Assembly: GCA_001513105.1 (NCBI GenBank)
Contig: LFSH01000012.1
Location: forward strand, 1-33,840
Length of the DNA: 33,840 bases
DNA from: Clostridiales bacterium DTU070
GTDB taxonomy: Bacteria; Bacillota; Clostridia; DSM-8532
Direction of reading: 5' to 3'
Of this stretch, positions 15,524-22,825 are shown piece by piece. A program made the position numbers and the translations under genes. The notes under the pieces were generated by a model that did no database searches, was not told the origin of the DNA, and saw only the letters and a list, made by a program, of their open reading frames with translations. Positions within the stretch are counted from its first letter, which is position 1; each line of letters starts with the position of its first letter.

Positions 15524-17056
15524 ATGACCAGGCAGAACAACATTCTTGAGTACTTGGAAAACATTGTTGATGTATGTCCCGACAAGGTCTGCTATGCAAA
15601 CGAGTCGGAGGAATTTACATTCAGGCAGGTTTACAGCTGCGCAAGGGCGATAGGGACATTCCTGTACCGGCAGGGCCACTACAAAAAGCCGGTGGTTGTT
15701 TTCATGAAAAAACACCCGAAGATGATCATTACGTTTCTGGGCGTTGTTTATGCAGGGGACTATTATGTTCCTATTGATGAAGAAATGCCTGTTCACAGGA
15801 TAGAGCTGATATTCCGGAATCTGTCACCCGAAGCAGTTATCTGTGATGAAACCACGAAGGATAAGATCAGGTCTTTCAATTACGATAAGGATGTTTATTT
15901 ATATGATGAAATAATAAAAACAACCCCTGATGACGCGGTTTTGCAGTATGTTTTTGACAAGGCCATAGATACCGACCCAATATATGTGGTTTTTACCTCG
16001 GGATCGACGGGAGTGCCCAAGGGCGTTGTTGCCTGCCACCGTTCGGTTATCGACTACATTGAAAGTTTCTCGGATGTCCTCGGAGTAAGCCCGGACACCG
16101 TTTTCGGGAACCAGACCCCTCTTTATGTGGACGCGTCGCTGAAGGAAATCTACCCGACATTGAAATTCGGTGCAACGGCGTATATTATTCCGAAGGAACT
16201 GTTCATGTTCCCGATGAAACTGGTTGAGTTTCTGAACGAAAAGAAAATCAACACGATATGCTGGGTGGTTCCGGCACTTACAATGATATCGGGCCTCGGC
16301 GTGTTTGAAAAAGTAAAACCCGAATACCTGCATACAATAGCCTTCGGAAGTGAAGTTTTTCCTATGAAGCAGTTTTTGATCTGGAGGAAAACGCTGCCCG
16401 ATGCGAAATTCATAAACCTTTACGGGCCTACTGAGGCAACGGGTATGTCGTGTTACTATACAGTTGACCGTGAATTCTCCGAAGACGATGTTATACCAAT
16501 TGGCAGGCCGTTCAGGAATACCGATATTATTCTTCTGAACGAGGAAAACAAGCCTGCCGGGCCAGGTGAGCCCGGTGAAATCTGCATACGCGGAACTTCA
16601 TTGACGCTGGGCTATTACCGTGACTTTGAAAGGACAAATGAAGTGTTCGTGCAGAACCCGCTGAACGACCTTTACCCCGAACTTATATACCGTACCGGGG
16701 ATATAGGGAAGTACAATGAACGGGGAGAACTCGTATTCCTTTCAAGAAAGGATCACCAGATAAAACATATGGGTCACAGGATTGAGCTTGGCGAAATAGA
16801 GGCCGCCGTCGGCAGGATGAACGGTATAATAAATGTATGCTGCATCTTTGATGAGGACAAGAAAAAGATCATACTTTACTATACCGGTGACTGCCAGAAA
16901 ACCGAAGTAATAAACTACGCCCGGGAAAAACTTCCCAGGTATATGGTCCCGCATGTTGTTGAAAAGCTGGATGTCATGCCGTTGACAACGAACGGCAAAA
17001 TAAACAGGTTGCTTTTGAAAGAGAAATATATGAACCGGAAAAAGGAGTCGGAATAA
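15524..17056 (+). CDS. DltA-like amino-acid adenylation enzyme (carrier-protein ligase)
   Basis: 510 aa, the size of stand-alone DltA enzymes. It uses ATP to activate an amino acid and load it on the carrier protein made by the next gene. Motifs are the P-loop FTSGSTGVPKGVV (residues 157-169), LYVDASLKEIYP with the substrate-binding Asp, NLYGPTEATG, YRTGDIGKYNERGELVFLSRKDHQIKHMGHRIELGEIE, and TTNGKINR with the C-terminal catalytic Lys. In B. cereus DltA, as I recall it, the residue that selects D-alanine is Cys in FLFCGEVLP. Here the aligned stretch is IAFGSEVFP with Gly275 at that place, so D-alanine specificity is doubtful. GAGGTG (15512-15517) supports ATG 15524, with 15521 nearly equal. 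Confidence 0.85.
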   Translation: MTRQNNILEYLENIVDVCPDKVCYANESEEFTFRQVYSCARAIGTFLYRQGHYKKPVVVFMKKHPKMIITFLGVVYAGDYYVPIDEEMPVHRIELIFRNLSPEAVICDETTKDKIRSFNYDKDVYLYDEIIKTTPDDAVLQYVFDKAIDTDPIYVVFTSGSTGVPKGVVACHRSVIDYIESFSDVLGVSPDTVFGNQTPLYVDASLKEIYPTLKFGATAYIIPKELFMFPMKLVEFLNEKKINTICWVVPALTMISGLGVFEKVKPEYLHTIAFGSEVFPMKQFLIWRKTLPDAKFINLYGPTEATGMSCYYTVDREFSEDDVIPIGRPFRNTDIILLNEENKPAGPGEPGEICIRGTSLTLGYYRDFERTNEVFVQNPLNDLYPELIYRTGDIGKYNERGELVFLSRKDHQIKHMGHRIELGEIEAAVGRMNGIINVCCIFDEDKKKIILYYTGDCQKTEVINYAREKLPRYMVPHVVEKLDVMPLTTNGKINRLLLKEKYMNRKKESE

Positions 17057-17287
17057 ATGGAACAGTTATTGAGAATACTTGAAGAACTGCATCCCGAGGT
17101 GGATTTTAAAACGAGCAAATCGTTGATTGACGACAAAATACTGGATTCTTTCGATATTATTACACTGATTGCAGAGATTAACGAGGAATTTGATGTCCGG
17201 ATTCCTGTGGACGAGATAGTGCCTGAGAACTTTAACTCGGCAGAATCTTTGTACAGGCTGATTCAGAAATTGCAGGATGAGGATTAG
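17057..17287 (+). CDS. DltC-like acyl/aminoacyl carrier protein
   Basis: 76 aa, acidic and helical, the size of DltC and ACP. Ser31 in ILDSFDIITLIAEI is the expected 4'-phosphopantetheine site (DSFD in place of the DSL of ACP, as often in DltC). It should carry the amino acid activated by the preceding enzyme as a thioester to the membrane transferase encoded next. The ATG follows the stop of the adenylation gene directly (TAA-ATG, no gap), and AAAGGAG lies inside the preceding coding end. This points to translational coupling and fixed stoichiometry. Confidence 0.9.
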   Translation: MEQLLRILEELHPEVDFKTSKSLIDDKILDSFDIITLIAEINEEFDVRIPVDEIVPENFNSAESLYRLIQKLQDED

Positions 17288-17292
17288 GAGCC

Positions 17293-18882
17293 ATGCTTTT
17301 TACGTCATATAATTTTATTCTGTTTCTGCTTGCATTGTTTGTCCTGTACTATATAACACCTAAAAAATACCAGTGGTTGCTTTTACTTGCGGCAGGCTTT
17401 TTTTTCTACAGTTTTTCGGGGTGGGACAATGTTGCGTATATTACCGTAACCATTGCCGCCACATATTTTACTGCCGTCAAAATCGGGCAGCTGTATGAAA
17501 AACAGGAATCCTACCTCAGGGAAAACAAGGCAAGCCTTACAAGGGAAGAGAAAAAGGCGTACAAGGAAAAGATTAAGGCATATCAGAAGAAATACCTGCT
17601 TCTGTGCCTTTTCTTCGACCTTGGCATTCTGGCGGTACTGAAATATACCAACTTCATGATATCGAACATTAATTCCGTATCAAGGCTGTTTAACGGGCGG
17701 GAAATATCCTTCCTGGACATTGCCCTTCCGATGGGTATTTCCTTCTACACGTTTCAGGCAGTGGGCTACCTTGTGGATGTGTACCGCGGCAAATACCCGC
17801 CTGAGAAAAACATAGGGAAGTTTGCCCTTTTCGTATCCTTTTTCCCGCAGCTCATACAGGGGCCGATAAGCCGCTTTGACGATTTGGGGAAGCAGTTGTA
17901 CTCAGGGCACAGCTTTGATTTCAGGAATGTTTCCTTTGGCATTGAAAGGATATTGTGGGGCTTTTTCAAAAAACTTGTTATAGCCGATCGAATCCTTGTC
18001 GGGGTAAAAACCATTACCCAGGACCCCGAAACCTACCAGGGGATTTACGTATTAATCGGTATGATATTTTATGCAGTTCAGTTGTATGCCGATTTCACCG
18101 GCGGCATTGACATAACGATAGGCATAGCCGAAGTCCTGGGCATTAAGCTGAAAGAGAACTTCGAAAGGCCGTTTTTCTCGAAATCCACCGCCGAATACTG
18201 GAGAAGGTGGCATATTACGATGGGAACATGGTTCAGGGACTATGTTTTCTATCCCGTTTCAATAAGCAATGTTATGATGAAGGTTTCAAAGTTCTCAAGG
18301 GAGAAATTCGGCGAGAAGATAGGGAAAAGGGTTCCGGTATACCTGTCATCGATTATTGTCTGGTTCGCAACGGGGATATGGCACGGCGCAAGCTGGAACT
18401 TCGTTGTATGGGGCCTTCTGAACTGTCTCGTGATTGTCGTATCGCAGGAGTTTGAACCCTTTTATGCGTGGTTTCACAATAAATTCAACGTGCGGGACAA
18501 GTTCCTGTTCAGGGTGTTCCAGGTCGGGAGGACTTTTCTTCTGATGTCGGCAATAAGAATGCTTGATGTTTACAGAAACGTCCGCGTAACGTTTCAGATG
18601 TACGGCTCGTTGCTTACGAAATGGAATATTGGAGAAGTGTTCAACGGTGCGCTTATGAAACTGGGACTTGATAAATCCGATTATATTGTTCTTGTTTTTG
18701 GTATAATTATAATGATAACCGTAAGCCTTGCCCAAAGAAGCGGAAGCGTACGGGAAAAACTATATGCAAGGCCTGATATCATCCGCTATGCGGCATATGT
18801 CGGCCTGTTTGTCTCAATTATCGTATTTGGGGCATACGGTATTGGTTACGACAGCAACCAATTTATTTACAATCAGTTTTAA
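17293..18882 (+). CDS. DltB-like MBOAT-family membrane acyltransferase
   Basis: 529 aa, polytopic, with about ten or more hydrophobic segments starting at LFTSYNFILFLLALFVLYYI. It belongs to the membrane-bound O-acyltransferase family. The conserved parts are the amphipathic SAEYWRRWHITMGTWFRDYVFYPV region (here STAEYWRRWHI) and the catalytic His364 in GIWHGASWNFVVWG. In dlt systems DltB moves the amino acid from the carrier protein across the membrane; in alginate and similar systems relatives transfer acetyl. The carrier protein gene 5 nt upstream and an SGNH gene downstream favour the dlt-like role. It is longer than typical DltB (about 400 aa) and nearer the alginate-O-acetyltransferase (AlgI) length, so the polymer acceptor may not be teichoic acid. 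Confidence 0.88.
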   Translation: MLFTSYNFILFLLALFVLYYITPKKYQWLLLLAAGFFFYSFSGWDNVAYITVTIAATYFTAVKIGQLYEKQESYLRENKASLTREEKKAYKEKIKAYQKKYLLLCLFFDLGILAVLKYTNFMISNINSVSRLFNGREISFLDIALPMGISFYTFQAVGYLVDVYRGKYPPEKNIGKFALFVSFFPQLIQGPISRFDDLGKQLYSGHSFDFRNVSFGIERILWGFFKKLVIADRILVGVKTITQDPETYQGIYVLIGMIFYAVQLYADFTGGIDITIGIAEVLGIKLKENFERPFFSKSTAEYWRRWHITMGTWFRDYVFYPVSISNVMMKVSKFSREKFGEKIGKRVPVYLSSIIVWFATGIWHGASWNFVVWGLLNCLVIVVSQEFEPFYAWFHNKFNVRDKFLFRVFQVGRTFLLMSAIRMLDVYRNVRVTFQMYGSLLTKWNIGEVFNGALMKLGLDKSDYIVLVFGIIIMITVSLAQRSGSVREKLYARPDIIRYAAYVGLFVSIIVFGAYGIGYDSNQFIYNQF

Positions 18883-18899
18883 CGGAAAGTGGTTGGTAT

Positions 18900-19982
18900 A
18901 TGAAAAAGGCAAAAAAACCTGTTAAATTGGCTGTTACCGCCATAATTACAATTGCAATACTGGCTTTGCTTCAGAATCTGCTGATGCCCAAGTATATGAC
19001 CGAGATACTTGAGGGGGCGCTAATAACCGAATATTACCGTGAAGAGAACAGGAATCACGATGTTATATTCATCGGTGACTGTGAAGTATATGAGAATTTT
19101 TCGCCTGTTACCCTCTGGCAGGAATACGGCATAACCAGCTTTATCCGCGGCAGCGCCCAGCAGCTGATTTGGCACTCGTACTACCTGCTTGAGGAAACCC
19201 TGAAGTATGAGAAGCCGAAAGTTGTTGTTTTCAATGTGCTGTCGATGAAATATGACAAGCCGCAGAAAGAGGCGTACAACCGCATGGCGCTGGACGGCAT
19301 GCCCCTGTCGCTTACAAAGATAAAGGCAATACAGGCTTCAATGATGGAGGATGAAAAGTTTATTACCTACATCTTTCCGATTTTAAGGTATCACTCAAGA
19401 TGGAGCGAGCTCACATCAGAAGATTTCAAATACCTGTTCAGGAAGGACAAGATTACGCACAACGGGTACCTGATGAGGGTTGATGTAAAGCCGGTTACGA
19501 CAATACCGCAGGCAAGAAAACTTGCAAACTACGAGTTCAGCGATATCTGCTATGAATACCTTGACAAAATGACCCGGCTTTGCAAAGAAAACGGCATTGA
19601 GCTTGTTCTGATAAAGGCTCCGACGCTTTATCCACACTGGTACGATGAGTGGGATAAGCAAATGGAGGACTATGCAGAAGAAAACGGTCTTTTATATATT
19701 AACTTTTTGAAGTATACTGATGAAATAGGAATAGATTATCAGACAGATACCTACGACGCCGGGCTGCACCTGAACCTGTCGGGGGCAGAGAAGCTGTCCA
19801 GGTACTTCGGCAGGATACTTAAGGAGAAGTTCAGCCTTCCCGATCACAGGACCAATGAAGAATTAAGCAGGGGTTGGGCTGCAAAGGGAGTCCGTTACGC
19901 TGAAGAGATCGAGAAACAGTATGCCGAACTGGAAGAATACGGTTATCTCAAGGCCTTTAACAGCAGAAGGGACGAGGAATAG
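18900..19982 (+). CDS. DltD/AlgJ-like membrane-anchored SGNH-type protein with Cys nucleophile
   Basis: 360 aa. One N-terminal membrane segment (about residues 9-27, AVTAIITIAILALLQNLL) anchors an extracytoplasmic domain. The SGNH block I reads FIGDCEVYENFSP, with Cys61 at the place where SGNH enzymes have the nucleophile Ser (GDS or GSS). The C-terminal block has Asp286 and His290 in DAGLHLNLSG, and an Asn/Arg-containing IRGSAQQLIW segment is present. DltD-type proteins assist the final transfer to the polymer on the outside. Whether Cys61 is catalytic is unknown; I believe related clostridial proteins share GDCEVYEN, so it is not a private mutation. It follows the MBOAT gene by 17 nt, in the same operon. 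Confidence 0.85.
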   Translation: MKKAKKPVKLAVTAIITIAILALLQNLLMPKYMTEILEGALITEYYREENRNHDVIFIGDCEVYENFSPVTLWQEYGITSFIRGSAQQLIWHSYYLLEETLKYEKPKVVVFNVLSMKYDKPQKEAYNRMALDGMPLSLTKIKAIQASMMEDEKFITYIFPILRYHSRWSELTSEDFKYLFRKDKITHNGYLMRVDVKPVTTIPQARKLANYEFSDICYEYLDKMTRLCKENGIELVLIKAPTLYPHWYDEWDKQMEDYAEENGLLYINFLKYTDEIGIDYQTDTYDAGLHLNLSGAEKLSRYFGRILKEKFSLPDHRTNEELSRGWAAKGVRYAEEIEKQYAELEEYGYLKAFNSRRDEE

Positions 19983-20055
19983 TCCCGGGTTTCAGCCTGC
20001 TGAATGAACATCTGTTCCAACGTATACAAAAATGACATGAAATGAGGGTTATGAT

Positions 20056-20667
20056 ATGAAAAATGGAAAAATTATACTTATTGCAGCAGCAGTAGTGATA
20101 ATAGCCGCAGTGGTTATGGTGGCGGTATTCGGCAGCGACAGGGGGAATCTGCCCGATAATCCCGGTAATGTTAATGCCGACAGCAGCAATAATGCGGCGG
20201 ATAATAACAATGAAAACGGCGGAAATGATAAAGAGCAGGATGCTCCAAAGGAAAGAACGGGGTACTTTTTCGAGTACAAGGGTGTCCAGATAGGCATAAA
20301 CGATGAGGCGGCCTCGATACTCGAAGCACTTGGCGAGCCGATGCACTATTTTGAAGCACCCAGCTGTGCCTTTGAAGGCATGGACAAAATATATTCATAC
20401 AGCGGTTTTGAATTCACAACATACACGAAGGACAACGTGGACTACATTGCATCCATTGTTTTTCTTGACGATACCGTAACCACAAGGGAAGGCATAACCC
20501 TGAATGCTTCCCTGGAAGATATCGAGACTGCATACGGAAACGACTACGAAAAATCCTTCAACAGGTATTCCTACAGCGATGGCAATTGTGTCCTTTCCTT
20601 TATAGTTGAGAACAATGAAGTTGTATCGGTTGAATATGCACTGCCGGCAGATGACCAGGAGGGATAG
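20056..20667 (+). CDS. Membrane-anchored small extracytoplasmic protein, unknown
   Basis: 203 aa. Residues of about 5-26 (KIILIAAAVVIIAAVVMVAVFG) are a membrane anchor without a lipobox Cys. A 45-residue Asn/Asp/Gly-rich low-complexity linker follows, then a compact domain of about 130 residues (YFFEYKGVQIGINDEAASILEALGEP to the end). The domain looks like a two-repeat beta-alpha fold, since GVQIGINDEAASILEALG and GITLNASLEDIETAYG are similar and recall the repeats of small-protein A/BamE or beta-lactamase-inhibitor-like (PepSY/DUF) modules. I do not recognise a named family. It follows the SGNH gene by 73 nt and may belong to the dlt-like operon. Confidence 0.78.
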   Translation: MKNGKIILIAAAVVIIAAVVMVAVFGSDRGNLPDNPGNVNADSSNNAADNNNENGGNDKEQDAPKERTGYFFEYKGVQIGINDEAASILEALGEPMHYFEAPSCAFEGMDKIYSYSGFEFTTYTKDNVDYIASIVFLDDTVTTREGITLNASLEDIETAYGNDYEKSFNRYSYSDGNCVLSFIVENNEVVSVEYALPADDQEG

Positions 20668-20687
20668 TATTCAGTTACTATCCTCCT
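20657..20687. terminator. Shared hairpin overlapping two convergent stop codons
   Basis: AGGAGGGATAGTA (20657-20669) pairs with TACTATCCTCCT (20676-20687) with one bulged G. The plus-strand stop TAG (20665-20667) and the minus-strand stop (20671-20673) both lie within the hairpin. It lacks a clear T tract on either strand but is the only terminator candidate for either gene. Confidence 0.55.
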
Positions 20688-21051
20688 CTAACTTGGCCCT
20701 TACATCGTTGATCTTTTTTATGTTCTCGAGGTAATCTTCCTTCATAATGAATTTATTCCTGTAAAACTCTTCAAGTTCATATTCAAAGGCATTTAATGCC
20801 TTTGTTACTGTGTCAACTTTTTCTGAATATGCCTTGTTGATAATTTCTATTTGCTTTTCATAGTCAGCCCTGAGTTCATCAAGCTTCCTCTGATTCTCTG
20901 CCTTAAGTTCGTTTATTGTATTTTCGAGCTCATATATTCTTGTCAGCTGTTCATTAAGCTCGAAGGTATTTTTAACAAAATAAAGGTTGGACAGAACCAG
21001 TCCGAGAAAAATAATACCAACCAGCAGAATAGATATACTGTTTTTATTCAT
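20671..21051 (-). CDS. Membrane-anchored coiled-coil protein, unknown
   Basis: 126 aa. An N-terminal membrane segment (about residues 5-23, SISILLVGIIFLGLVLSNLYF) is followed by a long charged heptad-like helix rich in Glu, Lys and Leu (LNEQLTRIYELENTINELKAENQRK onwards). This suggests a coiled coil that reaches into or out of the cell. No catalytic motif is seen. The start at 21051 is chosen because AAAAAGGAG lies about 9 nt upstream; an in-frame ATG 13 codons earlier has no site. On the minus strand a TATAAT at 21094-21099 lies 43 nt before the start. It is a single gene, convergent with the dlt-like group. Confidence 0.75.
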   Translation of the reverse strand: MNKNSISILLVGIIFLGLVLSNLYFVKNTFELNEQLTRIYELENTINELKAENQRKLDELRADYEKQIEIINKAYSEKVDTVTKALNAFEYELEEFYRNKFIMKEDYLENIKKINDVRAKLEEDSN

Positions 21052-21093
21052 ATGTATAACTCCTTTTTCTCCTTTGAAGCTGTTTATCAACTC

Positions 21094-21099
21094 ATTATA
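21094..21099 (-). promoter_or_regulatory. -10 box candidate for the coiled-coil gene
   Basis: A perfect TATAAT on the minus strand, 43 nt before the start at 21051. No good -35 at the right distance. Confidence 0.35.
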
Positions 21100-21305
21100 T
21101 TTTATCGGTAAAATCGATGGATTTCTATATTTTAATAACAGAATTAAGACTTTTGGTTTATGGCTCCGTATTTTATTATGGCATGGCGATTTACCGGAAT
21201 TTATCCAGTTATTATCCTGAAATTACGGGTAAATTATTGTAGAAGGCTTTTAGGCAGTATTCGCGGTATGCCGGAAAACTAAAAACGGAACAGGAGAAAT
21301 GAAAC

Positions 21306-21512
21306 ATGAGAAAGGGAGCAATTGTAATAATCGTATTGGTTGCAATTTTGGCCATTATTGTATTTTCGGTGATAGGTGCTTATAATAAACTTGTGGCACT
21401 TAACGAGGAAGTTGAGACTACGCTCAGTGAAATTGACAATCAGCTTCAGAGAAGAAACGACCTTATACCTAACCTTGTTTGTATCAATCGGCGACAGAAT
21501 GTCAAGGATTGA
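21306..21512 (+). pseudogene. lemA: LemA-family protein, truncated N-terminal fragment
   Basis: The first 58 residues or so match the start of LemA: a membrane helix (AIVIIVLVAILAIIVFSVIGAYN), then KLVALNEEVETTLSEIDNQLQRRNDLIPNLV, which in full-length LemA (about 185 aa) leads into the helical bundle. Here the frame continues for only ten unrelated codons and stops at 21512. The DNA beyond about 21474 codes in another frame for the C-terminal half of a TPM-domain protein, the gene that commonly follows lemA. A deletion has therefore removed the end of lemA and the start of the next gene. The ribosome site (CAGGAGA) is intact, so a 68-aa membrane peptide might still be made. Confidence 0.85.
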
Positions 21513-21954
21513 GGTGGGCTATGGCCTTGAAGGAGCGCTTCCTGATGCAAAGACAGGCAGAATACAGGATAACTCTATGATTCCGTTCTTCAGGGACGGA
21601 GGGTATGGAATCGGTATTTACAGCGGTTTTCTTGCAATAGTTAAAGAGGTATATGCCGAGTATGGTATTGAGTATGAACCGGCCGGATATAATTATTATA
21701 ATGATGGCAAATACGCGGAAAGCGATTCAGATGCGGGCGGCGTTCTGCTTTTCATATTTGTACTTATTTTGGTTATTATAGATCTCGTATTCTTTAAGGG
21801 AAGGTTAACAAGGTTTTTAATAATATCTTCCGGCAGCAGGCATTACAGGAGCCACAGCGGAGGTTTTTACAGCGGCGGAAGAAGCAGCCGCGGAGGAGGC
21901 TTCTCGGGCGGCGGCGGAAGAAGCGGCGGAGGCGGCAGCTCAAGAAAATGGTAA
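21475..21954 (+). pseudogene. TPM-domain (YgcG-like) protein, C-terminal remnant
   Basis: In the +1 frame relative to lemA, the sequence reads LFVSIGDRMSRIEVGYGLEGALPDA, the end of a TPM domain. A transmembrane segment (GGVLLFIFVLILVIIDLVFF) follows, then a Gly/Ser/Arg-rich tail (SGGFYSGGRSSRGGGFSG and onwards) typical of YgcG-like proteins paired with LemA. The signal peptide and first half of the TPM domain are missing, and no start with a ribosome site exists in this frame; the ATG at 21376 only opens the shadow frame of lemA. The junction lies at about 21473-21481 in CCTTGTTT. The long, well-kept remainder suggests a fairly recent deletion. Confidence 0.87.
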
Positions 21955-21994
21955 AAATATTTTATTAAAATACAGATTATATTTACATTATAAA

Positions 21995-22023
21995 TTGAAA
22001 ACAGCATATATTTAAATTAGAAT
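21995..22023 (+). promoter_or_regulatory. Promoter of the mgtC-CoA-disulfide-reductase operon
   Basis: TTGAAA (21995-22000), a 17-nt spacer, then TAGAAT (22018-22023). It starts a leader of about 107 nt before the TTG start at 22138. Confidence 0.65.
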
Positions 22024-22039
22024 AATTATATAGAGGGAA

Positions 22040-22100
22040 ACTTTGATAAACGAAGTCACATTATGCGAAAATTGCTGTAAAATTGAATGTGACTTTTTTT
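22040..22100 (+). terminator. Attenuator-like terminator in the mgtC leader
   Basis: AAGTCACATT (22053-22062) pairs perfectly with AATGTGACTT (22086-22095), followed by T5 and ATATT. Upstream, ACTTTG (22040-22045) can pair with CGAAGT (22051-22056), and that 3' arm overlaps the terminator's 5' arm. The two structures exclude each other in part. The hairpin lies after a good promoter and before mgtC, so it probably regulates read-through. No known riboswitch class was recognised. Confidence 0.65.
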
Positions 22101-22137
22101 ATATTAAACATGGCTAAGCGGGAGGAGGTAAACTGAC

Positions 22138-22794
22138 TTGACTCTTGGTGATATTGCATTGCGTTTGCTTGCGGCGGCTTTGCTTGGTGGTTTTGTAGGC
22201 ATAGAGAGAGAGAACAAAAAACGGGCAGCGGGTCTGCGAACCCACGTGCTTGTAACTTTGGGCTCTTCCCTTGTTATGGTGTTGTCTGAATATTTGTTCC
22301 TTGAGTATCGCGGTTTAACGAATATTGATCCTGCAAGGCTTGGAGCCCAGGTAATAAGCGGTATTGGTTTCCTTGGCGCTGGTACTATAATAAAACAGGG
22401 GGTCAGTGTACGGGGGCTGACTACGGCAGCCAGCCTCTGGGCGGTAGCGTGTATTGGCCTTGCAGCAGGCTCGGGGTTTTACGCAGCTGCCGTAATCGCG
22501 GCTGCTATTGTGTTTATAACGCTCAGGGTTTTAGGCAAGTTTGAAAACGTCTTGATTGAAAGAGAAAATGTTCTCACCGGGATTAGTGCAAAAATAGAAA
22601 ACAAGCCCGGCAGACTTGGAGAAGTAGCATCTTTTATCGGCAAAACCGGTGCAAATATCAATAACGTGGAAATAGAAGAAGATGAGGAAGGCTTTATGGT
22701 CGTACGTTTTACTCTGAAACTTTCAAAAGGCCAGACAAAAAGCGATCTTATAGCACAGTTGAAAACACTGAACGGTGTTACTGTCGTGGAATAA
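22138..22794 (+). CDS. mgtC: MgtC/SapB-family membrane protein with ACT-like domain
   Basis: 218 aa from a TTG start; GGAGGAGG at 22121-22128 lies about 9 nt upstream and no ATG is nearer. The N-terminal 135 residues hold about four membrane helices with the family signatures FVGIERE-KRAAGLRTHVLVTLGSSL and GIGFLGAGTIIKQ-GLTTAASLW. The C-terminal part (about 145-218, GISAKIENKPGRLGEVASFIGKTGANINNVE) is an ACT-type regulatory domain. MgtC proteins modulate the F-ATPase or adapt cells to low magnesium; transport is not proven. The gene lies behind an attenuator-like leader and 31 nt before the CoA-disulfide-reductase gene, with no promoter seen between them. Confidence 0.9.
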   Translation: MTLGDIALRLLAAALLGGFVGIERENKKRAAGLRTHVLVTLGSSLVMVLSEYLFLEYRGLTNIDPARLGAQVISGIGFLGAGTIIKQGVSVRGLTTAASLWAVACIGLAAGSGFYAAAVIAAAIVFITLRVLGKFENVLIERENVLTGISAKIENKPGRLGEVASFIGKTGANINNVEIEEDEEGFMVVRFTLKLSKGQTKSDLIAQLKTLNGVTVVE

Positions 22795-22825
22795 ACCGGC
22801 AATAAAAATACGGGGTGATTTTACT

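Noticed and set aside
21376-21474. ATG at 21376 as the start of a 192-aa TPM-like protein
   Set aside because: The first 33 codons are the shifted frame of lemA, without a ribosome site; the TPM-like similarity starts only after the deletion junction.
22024-22137. M-box magnesium riboswitch before mgtC
   Set aside because: The leader is shorter than an M-box and lacks its conserved core; only an attenuator-type hairpin can be supported.
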